A stretch of DNA of 64,000 nucleotides from Amblyornis subalaris (lineage: Eukaryota > Chordata > Aves > Passeriformes > Ptilonorhynchidae): contig JACAXG010000052.1 of assembly GCA_018881555.1 (NCBI GenBank), positions 1,736,001 to 1,800,000 of the forward strand, given 5' to 3'. The notes beneath the pieces were generated by a model. That model ran no database searches. It was not told the origin of the DNA and was given only the letters and a program-made list of their open reading frames with translations. Each line of letters starts with the position of its first letter. The first letter of the stretch is position 1. Position numbers and translations under genes: made by a program. This document shows, one piece after another, positions 61,401 through 64,000 of this stretch.

Positions 61401-63741
61401 CTTTATTTAAGCTATTCAGGGACAGTAGAAATTGACTTACGGTAATGCTTTTGCAGAAAGCTTTGCTTTCATGTTTGAGGTGCTTGCCCTGATACATATA
61501 AGAACATGATTTTCAAACTGTCGGTACAAGACGCATCAACAAAAGATGGAAGGAATAAAGGGATCAATGAATAATAATTTACTTTTATATTTGATTATGT
61601 GTGAGATGTATCTACCTAATAAAAGATGTAGAAGATACTAAAAAAGTAAAAGTACAACAACTGATGTATTTTAACTAAGCACAAGAACATGTTGCATTAA
61701 GAAGGTTTTTAAGAAGCTAAAATATGAAGAAATAAAGTGGGCAGCAAAATTAAAGTAATGGTATGTTTGAAGGTACAGGAAACTCTATCTTAAAACATGA
61801 AATTGTGCTCAAAGATCCAGCTTGTCAGTAAAAACAGTAATTGCTTATTAAAGACTGGAATTGCAATGGTGTGCATCATGATACTTTCATTGATTCCGTC
61901 TCCTGGAATCTTGGGTATCTGTGTTTAGGGAATTCCTTCAGCATTTAGAGGAATTTATTGTGAAGTATCATAATTAAGAAGTATTACTATATAAGAAGGA
62001 TGAAAGAAGACAAGGAAAACTTCTGTTTTCACTTCTAGATTGTCTGCTTTCATATAGACAAAAGAGGAAATTAAGAAGAAATAACATTTTCTTTAATTTC
62101 AGAAAAGCAAAGGACATAATTTCAGTAATGGAAGCTTCAAGGCATTCTAACTTAATAAATTAACAGATGAAAAAACCCACACCAAAGTTCTATCTTCAGA
62201 TCAGAACAATCTCAGGTTTTTTTGTTTCAATTAATAAAATTCTAAGAAGCTTTTGAAAGACTGTAGTGGTACAACTTGGAACTATTACAGAATAAATTAT
62301 GTTGGAAAAATTTGCAGCTGCTGACCGCAAGCTGAAGTTTGTGTGGACAACAGAAATTTAGTGTTATCTGATGCGTGACTGTGGTTATGGACTTAGTTTG
62401 AGGACTCACAGTTTGATATATAATGACTTGAGGTTTTGATTTGCCTACAGGAAAGAAACAAATGTTCGGTCTACTGTTACAGAACAGAGCTTGTAAGAGT
62501 CACACTCCATTTTGTTTGAAGGATGCTCAAATACAAATAGAATTGTTGTTCATGTATATGTTAAGAAAAGCCACATACAGAAGTTAACACACTTCTGATA
62601 AGGGCAGAAATGTTTTGGAGGGATTTGTTGGAAAAGTACTCAGTTGAATTTTACCCACTGTCAGTGGCTAAAAAATTCAAATGAAAAAGGCTTGAGGCTA
62701 ACAGCAAACCTGCAATTGTCTGACACGTTGACTAAACAAAATAATCTTTTTGTAAGAGTGGTTAACTCACATCACAGAGTAGGACAGGTGTCCTTGTTGC
62801 TTACTGAACTGCTCAAAGTAAAGTTTTTGAACATTTTGAGGTGCTATTCCTGAAATAATAATGTTCTGGAATGATGTTTCGAAAGATTAGATCTTTCTGG
62901 ACAAACATAAGATATCCAAAAGAGAACAGGAAATTTTGTTTAATGTGTTGACTAAGTGATTTTGTTTCTTTATGCCAAGGCTTAATCACTATCATATTAA
63001 GGGCTTGAATTAGTTTATGATTGTCGTTTGACTGCTTTGAAAAAGTGAATCAAACCACGTCTTTTATATACCTTATTGAAATAGTTTCTTGCATAATGTT
63101 ATTTAGGAGAACCTAATATGACATACTGAGTGGATTTAAAAAATAGATCTATTTAAGGGTAACCCAAGACTGTATTTCAAAACCAAAATTAATCTTCGAA
63201 ATAAGAAGGGGGAATCTTTTTCCTCTTACAAAAATGCAGAAATATCCATTGGGAAAGTTTTACTTGTTTCTGTGATGTGTTTAACATTAACTGTTTTTAT
63301 GAACATAGGTGACTGGCTTTCAAAGCGCATAGCACTTAATGTATTTCTGTGGTTTGAAAGGCATCTAGTCGAAAGAAACATTTCAGAAAAACGCTTTTTA
63401 TAATTTTTGCCAAAAAAAAAAAAAATTATTGCAGAGGGCTAACACTAAGACATTGCCTCCAAAATACCCTCTGTGGTGTCTCTGTTTTCTTTATTGCTTT
63501 AGCATGAATTGTTTTGCTTATTCTATGCCAAAAATCAGTCAATTTTTCGATATAATTTTGTATTTCATGAACTTACTTTAACTTAATCCACTATCCAGGA
63601 GTGAGTATGATGGAGATCTGCAGTCACAGCTGTTGAACAAAGCTAATGAAGAAGACAAAAATTGTAGCAGGGCTCTTTCTGTCGTCAGTGCTGTTGTACG
63701 AGCAGCCAAAGACTTGTTGCACAGGGCTCTTGCTGTAGATG
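1288..63741 (+). CDS. MYCBP2: MYCBP2, internal part of the gene (35 exons, spliced)
   Basis: Spliced coding region of the giant E3 ubiquitin ligase MYCBP2 (PAM, PHR1; Highwire in fly, RPM-1 in worm). All 35 exons join in phase: 5,200 nt, no stop, starting in phase 0 and ending one base into a codon. Similarity to human MYCBP2 is recalled, not computed, but holds in every exon. Visible domains, in residues counted from 1288: RCC1-like repeats about 350-865, interrupted by a cysteine-rich and basic linker (about 540-745); PHR1 about 1030-1185; PHR2 about 1523-1681. Adding about 203 gives human numbering. In the family the protein controls axon growth, synapse formation and axon degeneration by targeting DLK and NMNAT2, working with FBXO45 and SKP1. 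Both termini are outside the window. Every intron is GT-AG except two GC-AG. Confidence 0.97.
1442..2786 (+). other. Intron w1-w2 (1,345 bp)
   Basis: AT-rich intron. An open frame at 2183-2473 has no splice sites that fit the phase and no family resemblance I recognise. No repeat recognised. Confidence 0.7.
2787..2983 (+). CDS. MYCBP2: MYCBP2 exon w2
   Basis: 197 bp, phase 1 in and 0 out. Acceptor ctgcag. The donor CAG|gtcttg is weak: no A at +3, no AGT at +3 to +5. The split codon G|AA gives Glu, then [20 protein letters not shown]...[16 protein letters not shown]...[11 protein letters not shown], an alpha-helical segment matching recalled human MYCBP2 with one Ser-to-Ala change in LVAAWGE. 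The next intron (2984-3202) is only 219 bp and holds nothing. Confidence 0.95.
3203..3445 (+). CDS. MYCBP2: MYCBP2 exon w3
   Basis: 243 bp, phase 0-0; acceptor ctgtttag, donor AGG|gtaatg. Encodes [19 protein letters not shown]...[17 protein letters not shown]...[35 protein letters not shown]. The end ([18 protein letters not shown]) begins the beta-propeller-like region ahead of the canonical RCC1 repeats. The next intron (3446-3720, 275 bp) shows nothing. Confidence 0.95.
3721..3792 (+). CDS. MYCBP2: MYCBP2 exon w4
   Basis: 72 bp, phase 0-0; acceptor tgcttttcag, donor CAG|gtaggt. 24 residues: [10 protein letters not shown] then [14 protein letters not shown], a basic surface loop matching human, where the first K is R. 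Too short to stand out as an open frame; placed by its splice sites and phase. Confidence 0.94.
3793..5584 (+). other. Intron w4-w5 (1,792 bp)
   Basis: AT-rich intron with a short TG/CA tract at 4512-4542 (listed separately) and T-runs near 5108. No gene or interspersed repeat recognised. Confidence 0.75.
4512..4542. repeat. (TG)n-TATA-(CA)n imperfect palindrome
   Basis: A TG dinucleotide run passes through TATA into a CA run, so the two halves are nearly reverse complements. It could fold as a hairpin or adopt Z-DNA. It lies deep in an intron. Confidence 0.8.
5585..5681 (+). CDS. MYCBP2: MYCBP2 exon w5
   Basis: 97 bp, phase 0 in and 1 out; acceptor cttgccag, donor G|gtaata. Encodes [18 protein letters not shown] then [14 protein letters not shown] plus the first base of Asp. 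Matches human with conservative changes (S to N, M to A). Confidence 0.95.
6126..6242 (+). repeat. G/T-rich asymmetric tract
   Basis: Nearly only G and T on the sense strand. Four G-runs at 6187-6189, 6191-6193, 6206-6209 and 6213-6217 make a possible G-quadruplex with loops of 1, 12 and 3 nt. Low-complexity intronic sequence; a role is not shown. Confidence 0.6.
7436..8181 (-). pseudogene. Antisense coding-like relic, family not recognised
   Basis: On the minus strand, 102 codons are open from 7744 to 7436 with a protein-like composition (for example [19 protein letters not shown] and [12 protein letters not shown]). Immediately upstream a different frame reads [19 protein letters not shown] then LKTETALR, and is cut by a stop after about a dozen more codons. 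Further upstream, 8181-7930 opens with [19 protein letters not shown]. The pieces are in different frames with a stop (TAA) between the second and third, which suggests a decayed retrocopy or old nested gene rather than a working one. I do not recognise the family; the leucine-rich helical look would suit a HEAT/ARM-type protein, but that is a guess. Chance open frames remain possible. Confidence 0.3.
9930..10003 (+). CDS. MYCBP2: MYCBP2 exon w6
   Basis: 74 bp, phase 1 in and 0 out; acceptor ctctcacag, donor GAT|gtaagt. Completes Asp and encodes [20 protein letters not shown] then ASRD, as in human. It has the blade-like ILFTDGEYI pattern. The following intron (10004-11049, 1,046 bp) is AT-rich with nothing recognised. 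Confidence 0.95.
11050..11188 (+). CDS. MYCBP2: MYCBP2 exon w7
   Basis: 139 bp, phase 0 in and 1 out; acceptor ttattgcag, donor A|gtaagt. Encodes [20 protein letters not shown] then [20 protein letters not shown] then KDLHII, identical to recalled human. The following intron (11189-11947, 759 bp) shows open frames on both strands, none phase-compatible with splicing. Confidence 0.96.
11948..12024 (+). CDS. MYCBP2: MYCBP2 exon w8
   Basis: 77 bp, phase 1 in and 0 out; acceptor ttgcacag, donor AAG|gtactg. Encodes (S)[19 protein letters not shown] then KTASGK, as in human apart from I to V and N to S. It leads straight into the first canonical RCC1 repeat. Confidence 0.95.
12025..13560 (+). other. 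Intron w8-w9 (1,536 bp)
   Basis: AT-rich intron that contains the first copy of an unclassified direct repeat (12806-12975). Nothing else recognised. Confidence 0.7.
12806..12975. repeat. Unclassified old repeat, copy 1
   Basis: By eye about two thirds identical to 14166-14338 in the same orientation. Both copies start with ttgatc and end in taggtg(t/c)cctg, and share the blocks gacagatt, actaacaaa and ttaaca. Weaker similarity may continue to about 13190. It matches no bird repeat I can name. Confidence 0.65.
13561..13765 (+). CDS. MYCBP2: MYCBP2 exon w9 (RCC1 repeat)
   Basis: 205 bp, phase 0 in and 1 out; acceptor tttctcctag, donor A|gtatgt. Encodes [33 protein letters not shown] and then [20 protein letters not shown] then [12 protein letters not shown]. 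The (V/A)xxGxxH(A/T)(L/V)xxxxGxxxxxG pattern is the RCC1 signature. It corresponds to the first annotated human RCC1 repeat (about residue 600). Confidence 0.96.
13766..14665 (+). other. Intron w9-w10 (900 bp)
   Basis: Holds the second copy of the unclassified direct repeat (14166-14338). Otherwise nothing recognised. The acceptor tatttaaag is purine-rich just before AG, hence weak. Confidence 0.7.
14166..14338. repeat. Unclassified old repeat, copy 2
   Basis: Partner of 12806-12975 in direct orientation, on the other side of exon w9. The exon itself is not duplicated. See the finding on this pair. Confidence 0.65.
14666..14830 (+). CDS. MYCBP2: MYCBP2 exon w10
   Basis: 165 bp, phase 1-1 (symmetric); donor A|gtaagt. 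Encodes [20 protein letters not shown] then [20 protein letters not shown] then [15 protein letters not shown]. The basic [13 protein letters not shown] loop sits inside the RCC1-like region. [20 protein letters not shown] is a further RCC1-type blade. Human has VVYTACNN where this has VISTACNN. The following intron (14831-15534, 704 bp) shows nothing. Confidence 0.95.
15535..15693 (+). CDS. MYCBP2: MYCBP2 exon w11 (RCC1 repeat)
   Basis: 159 bp, phase 1-1; acceptor tcttacag, donor G|gtgtgt. Encodes [20 protein letters not shown] then [20 protein letters not shown] then [13 protein letters not shown], a textbook RCC1 repeat ([10 protein letters not shown]...GEVWTFGxNxxGQxG). Corresponds to human repeat 2 (about 699-755). 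Open reading past the donor to 15869 is intronic. Confidence 0.96.
15694..16158 (+). other. Intron w11-w12 (465 bp) with CR1 next to the acceptor
   Basis: The 3' half of this intron is largely CR1-derived (15964 to about 16150). The acceptor reads attgtaagtag|GT, so a donor-like GTAAGT (16151-16156) sits just before the acceptor AG. Confidence 0.75.
15964..16150 (-). mobile_element. CR1 LINE 3' end fragment, antisense
   Basis: The block acatagaatag...gagttggaaggga and the later gatcaggttgctcagagccc and acctctctgggtaacc are the reverse complement of the CR1 3' end. The match is strong to about 16100 and fades after that, but cctcagaaagcaactatttcttg still resembles the CR1 consensus stretch. 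It is truncated and diverged, hence old. Confidence 0.8.
16159..16363 (+). CDS. MYCBP2: MYCBP2 exon w12 (acidic stretch and first half of Cys cluster)
   Basis: 205 bp, phase 1 in and 2 out; donor GG|gtaagc. Encodes [20 protein letters not shown] then [20 protein letters not shown] then [20 protein letters not shown] then GRPDRVPG. An acidic run is followed by six cysteines, with C-x2-C-x2-C-x2-C spacing in [10 protein letters not shown]. Highly conserved with human; it interrupts the RCC1 propeller. Confidence 0.96.
17048..17193 (+). CDS. MYCBP2: MYCBP2 exon w13 (second half of Cys cluster)
   Basis: 146 bp, phase 2 in and 1 out; acceptor tttgctgcag, donor G|gtaagt. Encodes (G)[19 protein letters not shown] then [20 protein letters not shown] then EMIPLDLLL. 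Seven cysteines here join the six of w12. The upstream intron (16364-17047, 684 bp) and downstream intron (17194-17918, 725 bp) show nothing. Confidence 0.96.
17919..18020 (+). CDS. MYCBP2: MYCBP2 exon w14 (charged helix)
   Basis: 102 bp, phase 1-1; acceptor ctatatag, donor G|gtgagt. Encodes [20 protein letters not shown] then [14 protein letters not shown], a charged, probably helical linker identical to recalled human. Confidence 0.96.
20342..20347 (+). repeat. Target-site duplication, left copy
   Basis: AGAAAC directly before the LTR's TGT end; repeated exactly at 20993-20998. A six-base duplication is usual for class II (ERVK-like) and alpharetroviral-type integrations. Confidence 0.8.
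20562..20567 (-). promoter_or_regulatory. LTR polyadenylation signal AATAAA
   Basis: AATAAA on the minus strand, about 75 nt downstream of the TATA-like box, as expected for the R region of a compact LTR. Being antisense, it would not truncate MYCBP2 transcripts. Confidence 0.7.
20641..20646 (-). promoter_or_regulatory. LTR TATA-like box
   Basis: TTAAAA on the minus strand, between the CCAAT repeats and the AATAAA signal. The position suits a U3 core promoter firing antisense to MYCBP2. Confidence 0.6.
20659..20781 (-). repeat. Three 41-bp tandem repeats in LTR U3 (CCAAT enhancer-like)
   Basis: On the + strand, GGGGAGGA recurs at 20659, 20700 and 20740/20741, each followed by CCAAT at 20681, 20724 and 20764. 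The array sits directly upstream (in LTR sense) of the TATA-like box, as retroviral enhancer repeats do. Confidence 0.75.
20881..20964 (-). other. Short acidic reading frame in LTR U3 (27 codons)
   Basis: An ATG in good context (ttgccATGG) opens 27 codons ending in TAA. The product starts [10 protein letters not shown] and has a glutamate-rich C-terminal half (runs of four and three Glu split by Ser). The frame is also open upstream to the LTR edge, so it could be the tail of a provirus ORF that once ran into the 3' LTR. No protein family is recognised, and coding function is unproven. Confidence 0.4.
20943..20950. promoter_or_regulatory. CRE palindrome TGACGTCA in LTR U3
   Basis: A perfect ATF/CREB full site inside the short acidic frame; a near copy (GACGTCA) lies at 20884-20890 over the stop codon. 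The sequence match is exact; binding is inferred. Confidence 0.6.
20993..20998 (+). repeat. Target-site duplication, right copy
   Basis: AGAAAC, identical to 20342-20347, directly after the LTR end ...CCACCACA. Confidence 0.8.
27621..27728 (+). CDS. MYCBP2: MYCBP2 exon w15 (basic linker)
   Basis: 108 bp, phase 1-1; acceptor ttctcctcag, donor G|gtattt (weak). Encodes [20 protein letters not shown] then [16 protein letters not shown]. Compared with recalled human ([17 protein letters not shown]) this is the least conserved exon here. It is flanked by the two largest introns and skipping it would keep the frame. Confidence 0.94.
27729..34970 (+). other. Intron w15-w16 (7,242 bp)
   Basis: Contains one CR1 fragment (30010-30245). 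Open frames at 31617-31802 and 31703-32065 overlap in different frames and show no family resemblance. Small local repeats occur at 33351-33400 and 33518-33550. No gene recognised. Confidence 0.75.
30010..30245 (-). mobile_element. CR1 LINE 3' end fragment, antisense
   Basis: Starts with the reverse-complemented CR1 terminal repeat (cacagagttatagagtt), then gggttggaagggac, catggacagggacacctccc, gatcaagttgctcaaagccc and ttctctgggcaa, and fades after agtaaagaatttttt. Two Ns (30160, 30183) lie inside. Confidence 0.92.
34971..35090 (+). CDS. MYCBP2: MYCBP2 exon w16 (RCC1 repeat start)
   Basis: 120 bp, phase 1-1; acceptor gtttatag, donor G|gtaaaa. Encodes [20 protein letters not shown] then [20 protein letters not shown]. 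The second half ([10 protein letters not shown]) opens the third annotated RCC1 repeat. Human has GSVRF where this has GAVRF. Confidence 0.96.
35091..35827 (+). other. Intron w16-w17 (737 bp)
   Basis: More than a third is a CR1 fragment (35242 to about 35510), and possibly more diverged CR1 to about 35590. Confidence 0.75.
35242..35510 (-). mobile_element. CR1 LINE 3' end fragment, antisense
   Basis: Begins tcatagaaacatagaat, then aagggacccacaaagatcat, agagtccaactcct, acacttgttgaactctggcagg, ggggagcttgttgcagtgcc and aagcctaaaccttccctgac, all typical of reverse-complemented bird CR1. A different subfamily look from the copies at 15964 and 30010. Confidence 0.92.
35828..35909 (+). CDS. MYCBP2: MYCBP2 exon w17 (RCC1 repeat)
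   Basis: 82 bp, phase 1 in and 2 out; acceptor tctttttcag, donor AG|gtgagc. Encodes [20 protein letters not shown] then GHGDVNS plus two bases of Arg: the classical RCC1 blade VLMxNGxVYTFGxGxxGQLGHGD. Matches human repeat 4. Confidence 0.97.
35910..41741 (+). other. Intron w17-w18 (5,832 bp)
   Basis: Contains the tRNA/CR1 SINE (36333-36483). The stretch about 37880-39560 is less AT-rich and of higher complexity than the rest, with an isolated open frame at 39234-39539, but I recognise no element. A 12-bp tandem (tggttctgtttt, two copies) is at about 40199-40222. Confidence 0.7.
36333..36483 (-). mobile_element. tRNA-Ile/CR1 hybrid SINE (TguSINE1-like)
   Basis: Read on the minus strand from 36483, it has a tRNA-like head: A-box-like TAGCTCAGTTGGTCAGAGCA, then GGTGCTGGTAACA and B-box-like GGGTTTGATCCCC, close to tRNA-Ile. 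The tail from about 36402 is a CR1 3' end (gggtcccttccaactcagaa, then attctgtgattctgtgaa). This head-tail structure is that of the songbird SINE mobilised by CR1. It is not a tRNA gene: the 5' acceptor stem is missing and the anticodon arm is altered; one N at 36445. Confidence 0.85.
41742..41859 (+). CDS. MYCBP2: MYCBP2 exon w18 (RCC1 repeat)
   Basis: 118 bp, phase 2 in and 0 out; acceptor tttttatatag, donor TCG|gtaagg. Encodes (R)[19 protein letters not shown] then [20 protein letters not shown], the last annotated RCC1 repeat ([21 protein letters not shown]). Human has AVLLMDG. Confidence 0.97.
41860..43815 (+). other. Intron w18-w19 (1,956 bp)
   Basis: AT-rich, no repeat or gene recognised; one N at 43523. 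Confidence 0.7.
43816..44020 (+). CDS. MYCBP2: MYCBP2 exon w19 (end of RCC1-like region; GC donor)
   Basis: 205 bp, phase 0 in and 1 out; acceptor tttctacag. Encodes [20 protein letters not shown] then [20 protein letters not shown] then [20 protein letters not shown] then IFASRHII. The donor is ATAG|GCAAGA, a GC donor; no GT nearby keeps the phase with w20. N at 43932 is a third codon position of Gly (GGn), so silent. Human has LDVPY and ASKHII. Confidence 0.95.
44021..44373 (+). other. GC-AG intron w19-w20 (353 bp)
   Basis: Starts GCAAGA instead of GTAAGA and ends ctgatctag. Otherwise nothing recognised inside. Confidence 0.85.
44374..44527 (+). CDS. MYCBP2: MYCBP2 exon w20 (GC donor)
   Basis: 154 bp, phase 1 in and 2 out. 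Encodes (G)[19 protein letters not shown] then [20 protein letters not shown] then [11 protein letters not shown]. The donor TGGAG|GCAAGTG fits the GC-donor consensus AG|GCAAGT exactly. A GT five bases further on would break phase with w21. Human has GFGVC for GSGVC. Confidence 0.95.
44528..46857 (+). other. GC-AG intron w20-w21 (2,330 bp)
   Basis: Starts GCAAGT, ends ttgctctag. AT-rich; no repeat or gene recognised; Ns at 46034, 46095 and 46820. Confidence 0.85.
46858..47030 (+). CDS. MYCBP2: MYCBP2 exon w21 (linker)
   Basis: 173 bp, phase 2 in and 1 out; donor G|gtatac. Encodes (R)[19 protein letters not shown] then [20 protein letters not shown] then [18 protein letters not shown]. Matches recalled human with scattered substitutions (NTRELWCYN in human). 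Confidence 0.96.
47031..48078 (+). other. Intron w21-w22 (1,048 bp)
   Basis: An A/C-rich low-complexity patch with an N inside a homopolymer lies at 47345-47380. An open frame at 47706-48041 has no family resemblance. Confidence 0.7.
48079..48204 (+). CDS. MYCBP2: MYCBP2 exon w22 (start of PHR1)
   Basis: 126 bp, phase 1-1; acceptor tcttttag, donor A|gtatgt. Encodes [20 protein letters not shown] then [20 protein letters not shown] then FE. NRFES marks the start of the first PHR domain (human about 1235). The next intron (48205-48296) is only 92 bp. Confidence 0.97.
48297..48424 (+). CDS. MYCBP2: MYCBP2 exon w23 (PHR1)
   Basis: 128 bp, phase 1 in and 0 out; acceptor tcctgcag, donor AAG|gtagtg. 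Encodes (S)[19 protein letters not shown] then [20 protein letters not shown] then KIK. The GWGYS...AIRF...[18 protein letters not shown] pattern is diagnostic of the PHR beta-sandwich. Human has AIRFSAD; Cys replaces Ser here. Confidence 0.97.
48425..50062 (+). other. Intron w23-w24 (1,638 bp)
   Basis: No gene or confident repeat. N at 48552. Confidence 0.7.
50063..50154 (+). CDS. MYCBP2: MYCBP2 exon w24 (PHR1)
   Basis: 92 bp, phase 0 in and 2 out; acceptor cttcaccag, donor AG|gtaaga. Encodes [20 protein letters not shown] then [10 protein letters not shown], an acidic loop and a strand of PHR1, identical to recalled human. The next intron (50155-51033, 879 bp) is very AT-rich, nothing recognised. 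Confidence 0.96.
51034..51168 (+). CDS. MYCBP2: MYCBP2 exon w25 (PHR1)
   Basis: 135 bp, phase 2-2; acceptor ttttcccag, donor GG|gtatat. Encodes (R)[19 protein letters not shown] then [20 protein letters not shown] then ITTDD. The [31 protein letters not shown] core is the most recognisable PHR stretch. The next intron (51169-51250) is 82 bp. Confidence 0.97.
51251..51334 (+). CDS. MYCBP2: MYCBP2 exon w26 (end of PHR1)
   Basis: 84 bp, phase 2-2; acceptor tctctttcag, donor AG|gtaata. Encodes (G)[19 protein letters not shown] then GQIPQLLY, the last strands of PHR1, ending in the GQIPQ(L/I)LY(Y)R motif that recurs at the end of PHR2 (w34). Confidence 0.96.
51335..52372 (+). other. Intron w26-w27 (1,038 bp)
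   Basis: Open frames overlap on both strands around 51525-52130 but conflict with one another and lack splice support. No repeat recognised. Confidence 0.7.
52373..52469 (+). CDS. MYCBP2: MYCBP2 exon w27
   Basis: 97 bp, phase 2 in and 0 out; acceptor ttcttccag, donor GTG|gtgagt. Encodes (R)[19 protein letters not shown] then [13 protein letters not shown], a Ser/Lys-rich tail after PHR1, identical to recalled human. Confidence 0.96.
52470..54290 (+). other. Intron w27-w28 (1,821 bp)
   Basis: AT-rich; open frames at 53079-53402 and 53399-53650 are low-complexity hydrophobic translations of AT-rich DNA. Acceptor catgaaatag has a poor pyrimidine tract. N at 52885. Confidence 0.7.
54291..54483 (+). 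CDS. MYCBP2: MYCBP2 exon w28 (helical spacer)
   Basis: 193 bp, phase 0 in and 1 out; donor G|gtattc. Encodes [20 protein letters not shown] then [20 protein letters not shown] then [20 protein letters not shown] then YPIS, matching human (QFTATL, YPVS). The next intron (54484-55105, 622 bp) shows nothing. Confidence 0.96.
55106..55380 (+). CDS. MYCBP2: MYCBP2 exon w29 (helical spacer)
   Basis: 275 bp, phase 1 in and 0 out, the longest exon in the window; acceptor atcttctag, donor CAG|gtacat. Encodes [20 protein letters not shown] then [20 protein letters not shown] then [20 protein letters not shown] and on to DLLNCLDQ. Human has ATGKAV and KLAECI. Confidence 0.97.
55381..56318 (+). other. 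Intron w29-w30 (938 bp)
   Basis: Contains an AT palindrome cluster at 56012-56045 (listed separately). Otherwise nothing recognised. Confidence 0.7.
56012..56045. repeat. TAATTA inverted-repeat cluster
   Basis: TAATTAAA (56012-56019) and its exact reverse complement TTTAATTA (56023-56030) are separated by three bases. More TAATT/TTAATTA copies follow directly. This is the homeodomain core motif in dense, palindromic form, but AT-rich introns can produce it by chance. Confidence 0.6.
56319..56540 (+). CDS. MYCBP2: MYCBP2 exon w30 (helical spacer)
   Basis: 222 bp, phase 0-0; acceptor gtttttag. Donor CAG|gttcgg is weak (lacks A at +3 and +4). Encodes [20 protein letters not shown] then [20 protein letters not shown] then [20 protein letters not shown] and on to HMEKLSQ. 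Human differs at EVLLRSIV and DSTLVH. Confidence 0.96.
56541..58160 (+). other. Intron w30-w31 (1,620 bp)
   Basis: AT-rich. A small duplicated tttataggct pair sits at about 57838-57868. No gene or interspersed repeat recognised. Confidence 0.7.
58161..58352 (+). CDS. MYCBP2: MYCBP2 exon w31 (helical spacer)
   Basis: 192 bp, phase 0-0; acceptor catactgcag, donor GAG|gtaaag. Encodes [20 protein letters not shown] then [11 protein letters not shown], one ambiguous residue, then [20 protein letters not shown] then [13 protein letters not shown] at 58255 is the middle base of AnA; human has Arg, so AGA is likely. The next intron (58353-59129, 777 bp) shows nothing. Confidence 0.96.
59130..59336 (+). 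CDS. MYCBP2: MYCBP2 exon w32 (start of PHR2)
   Basis: 207 bp, phase 0-0; acceptor tttatacag, donor GAT|gtaagt. Encodes [20 protein letters not shown] then [20 protein letters not shown] then [20 protein letters not shown] then [12 protein letters not shown]...W...[32 protein letters not shown] parallels the PHR1 pattern of w22-w23. Human has VKASANRF. Confidence 0.97.
60079..60210 (+). CDS. MYCBP2: MYCBP2 exon w33 (PHR2)
   Basis: 132 bp, phase 0-0; acceptor tgaatcag, donor AAG|gtaaat. Encodes [20 protein letters not shown] then [20 protein letters not shown] then VPLK. The loop [13 protein letters not shown] differs from human (SEHAGDSTHSHRW) while the flanking strands are unchanged. Flanking introns (59337-60078, 742 bp; 60211-60734, 524 bp) show nothing. 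Confidence 0.96.
60735..60913 (+). CDS. MYCBP2: MYCBP2 exon w34 (end of PHR2)
   Basis: 179 bp, phase 0 in and 2 out; acceptor cctttttaag, donor AG|gtttgt. Encodes [20 protein letters not shown] then [20 protein letters not shown] then [19 protein letters not shown]. The [18 protein letters not shown] and closing [10 protein letters not shown] motifs complete PHR2. Confidence 0.97.
60914..63598 (+). other. Intron w34-w35 (2,685 bp)
   Basis: AT-rich; no gene or repeat recognised. A-run at 63412-63425; N at 61081. Confidence 0.7.
63599..63741 (+). CDS. MYCBP2: MYCBP2 exon w35
   Basis: 143 bp, phase 2 in and 1 out; acceptor actatccag, donor G|gtaagg. Encodes (R)[19 protein letters not shown] then [20 protein letters not shown] then LHRALAVD. 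It leaves PHR2 and enters the next helical region. Human has [14 protein letters not shown] and VVSTVVRASKD. The last 259 bases (63742-64000) are intron with nothing recognised. Confidence 0.96.
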
Positions 63742-64000
63742 GTAAGGCTTGAGAAAATTTACTTTGCTTTTCAAAACTTTTTAGTTTGTTAGCAAGCTGT
63801 AATAGTAGAATATCACTGAATACAAGAGTTGTGATGTTTCTCTTTTGCTTTCCAAAGAACATTTTTCTAACCTTGCAGTCCTGTAGGTATCAAACTGTGA
63901 GTAGCTTTTGTTCTTCAGTTACACTTGTGGTATTATAGTCAGATACCTCGTATAAATGTGCTCATCAATTTAGCAAGTACCATATTAAAGCTGGTAAGAG

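Overview
The window is vertebrate nuclear DNA from a bird. It holds an internal part of one very large gene, MYCBP2 (PAM/PHR1; Highwire/RPM-1 family), read on the + strand. Bird origin is shown by several CR1 LINE 3' ends. A tRNA-Ile/CR1 hybrid SINE of the type known from zebra finch points to a songbird. About 30 isolated single Ns suggest a draft assembly with masked ambiguous or heterozygous bases.

I placed 35 coding exons (w1-w35, 1288..63741) by splice sites, phase continuity and remembered similarity to human MYCBP2. Together they make 5,200 nt (1,733 codons plus 1 nt) with no stop. By offset they match roughly human residues 200-1940 of about 4,680. The start codon and first ~200 residues lie upstream. 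The rest of the gene, including the filamin repeat, DOC domain and C-terminal RING/catalytic cysteines, lies downstream.

Layout: w1-w3 (1288-3445) helical N-terminal region; w4-w8 (3721-12024) start of the RCC1-like region; w9-w12 (13561-16363) first RCC1 repeats; w12-w13 a 13-cysteine cluster; w14-w16 basic linker exons separated by the two largest introns (9.6 and 7.2 kb); w16-w19 (34971-44020) last RCC1 repeats; w20-w21 linker; w22-w27 (48079-52469) PHR domain 1; w28-w31 (54291-58352) helical spacer; w32-w35 (59130-63741) PHR domain 2 and the start of the next region. The protein is a giant neuronal E3 ligase; in the family the RCC1-like and PHR domains recruit partners and substrates, and the catalytic end is far downstream.

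The introns hold a solo retroviral LTR with a perfect 6-bp target duplication (20348-20992), three CR1 fragments, one SINE, an unclassified old direct-repeat pair around exon w9, and an antisense coding-like relic (7436-8181). Two consecutive introns (after w19 and w20) use GC donors. I found no second intact gene, structural RNA gene or CRISPR array.
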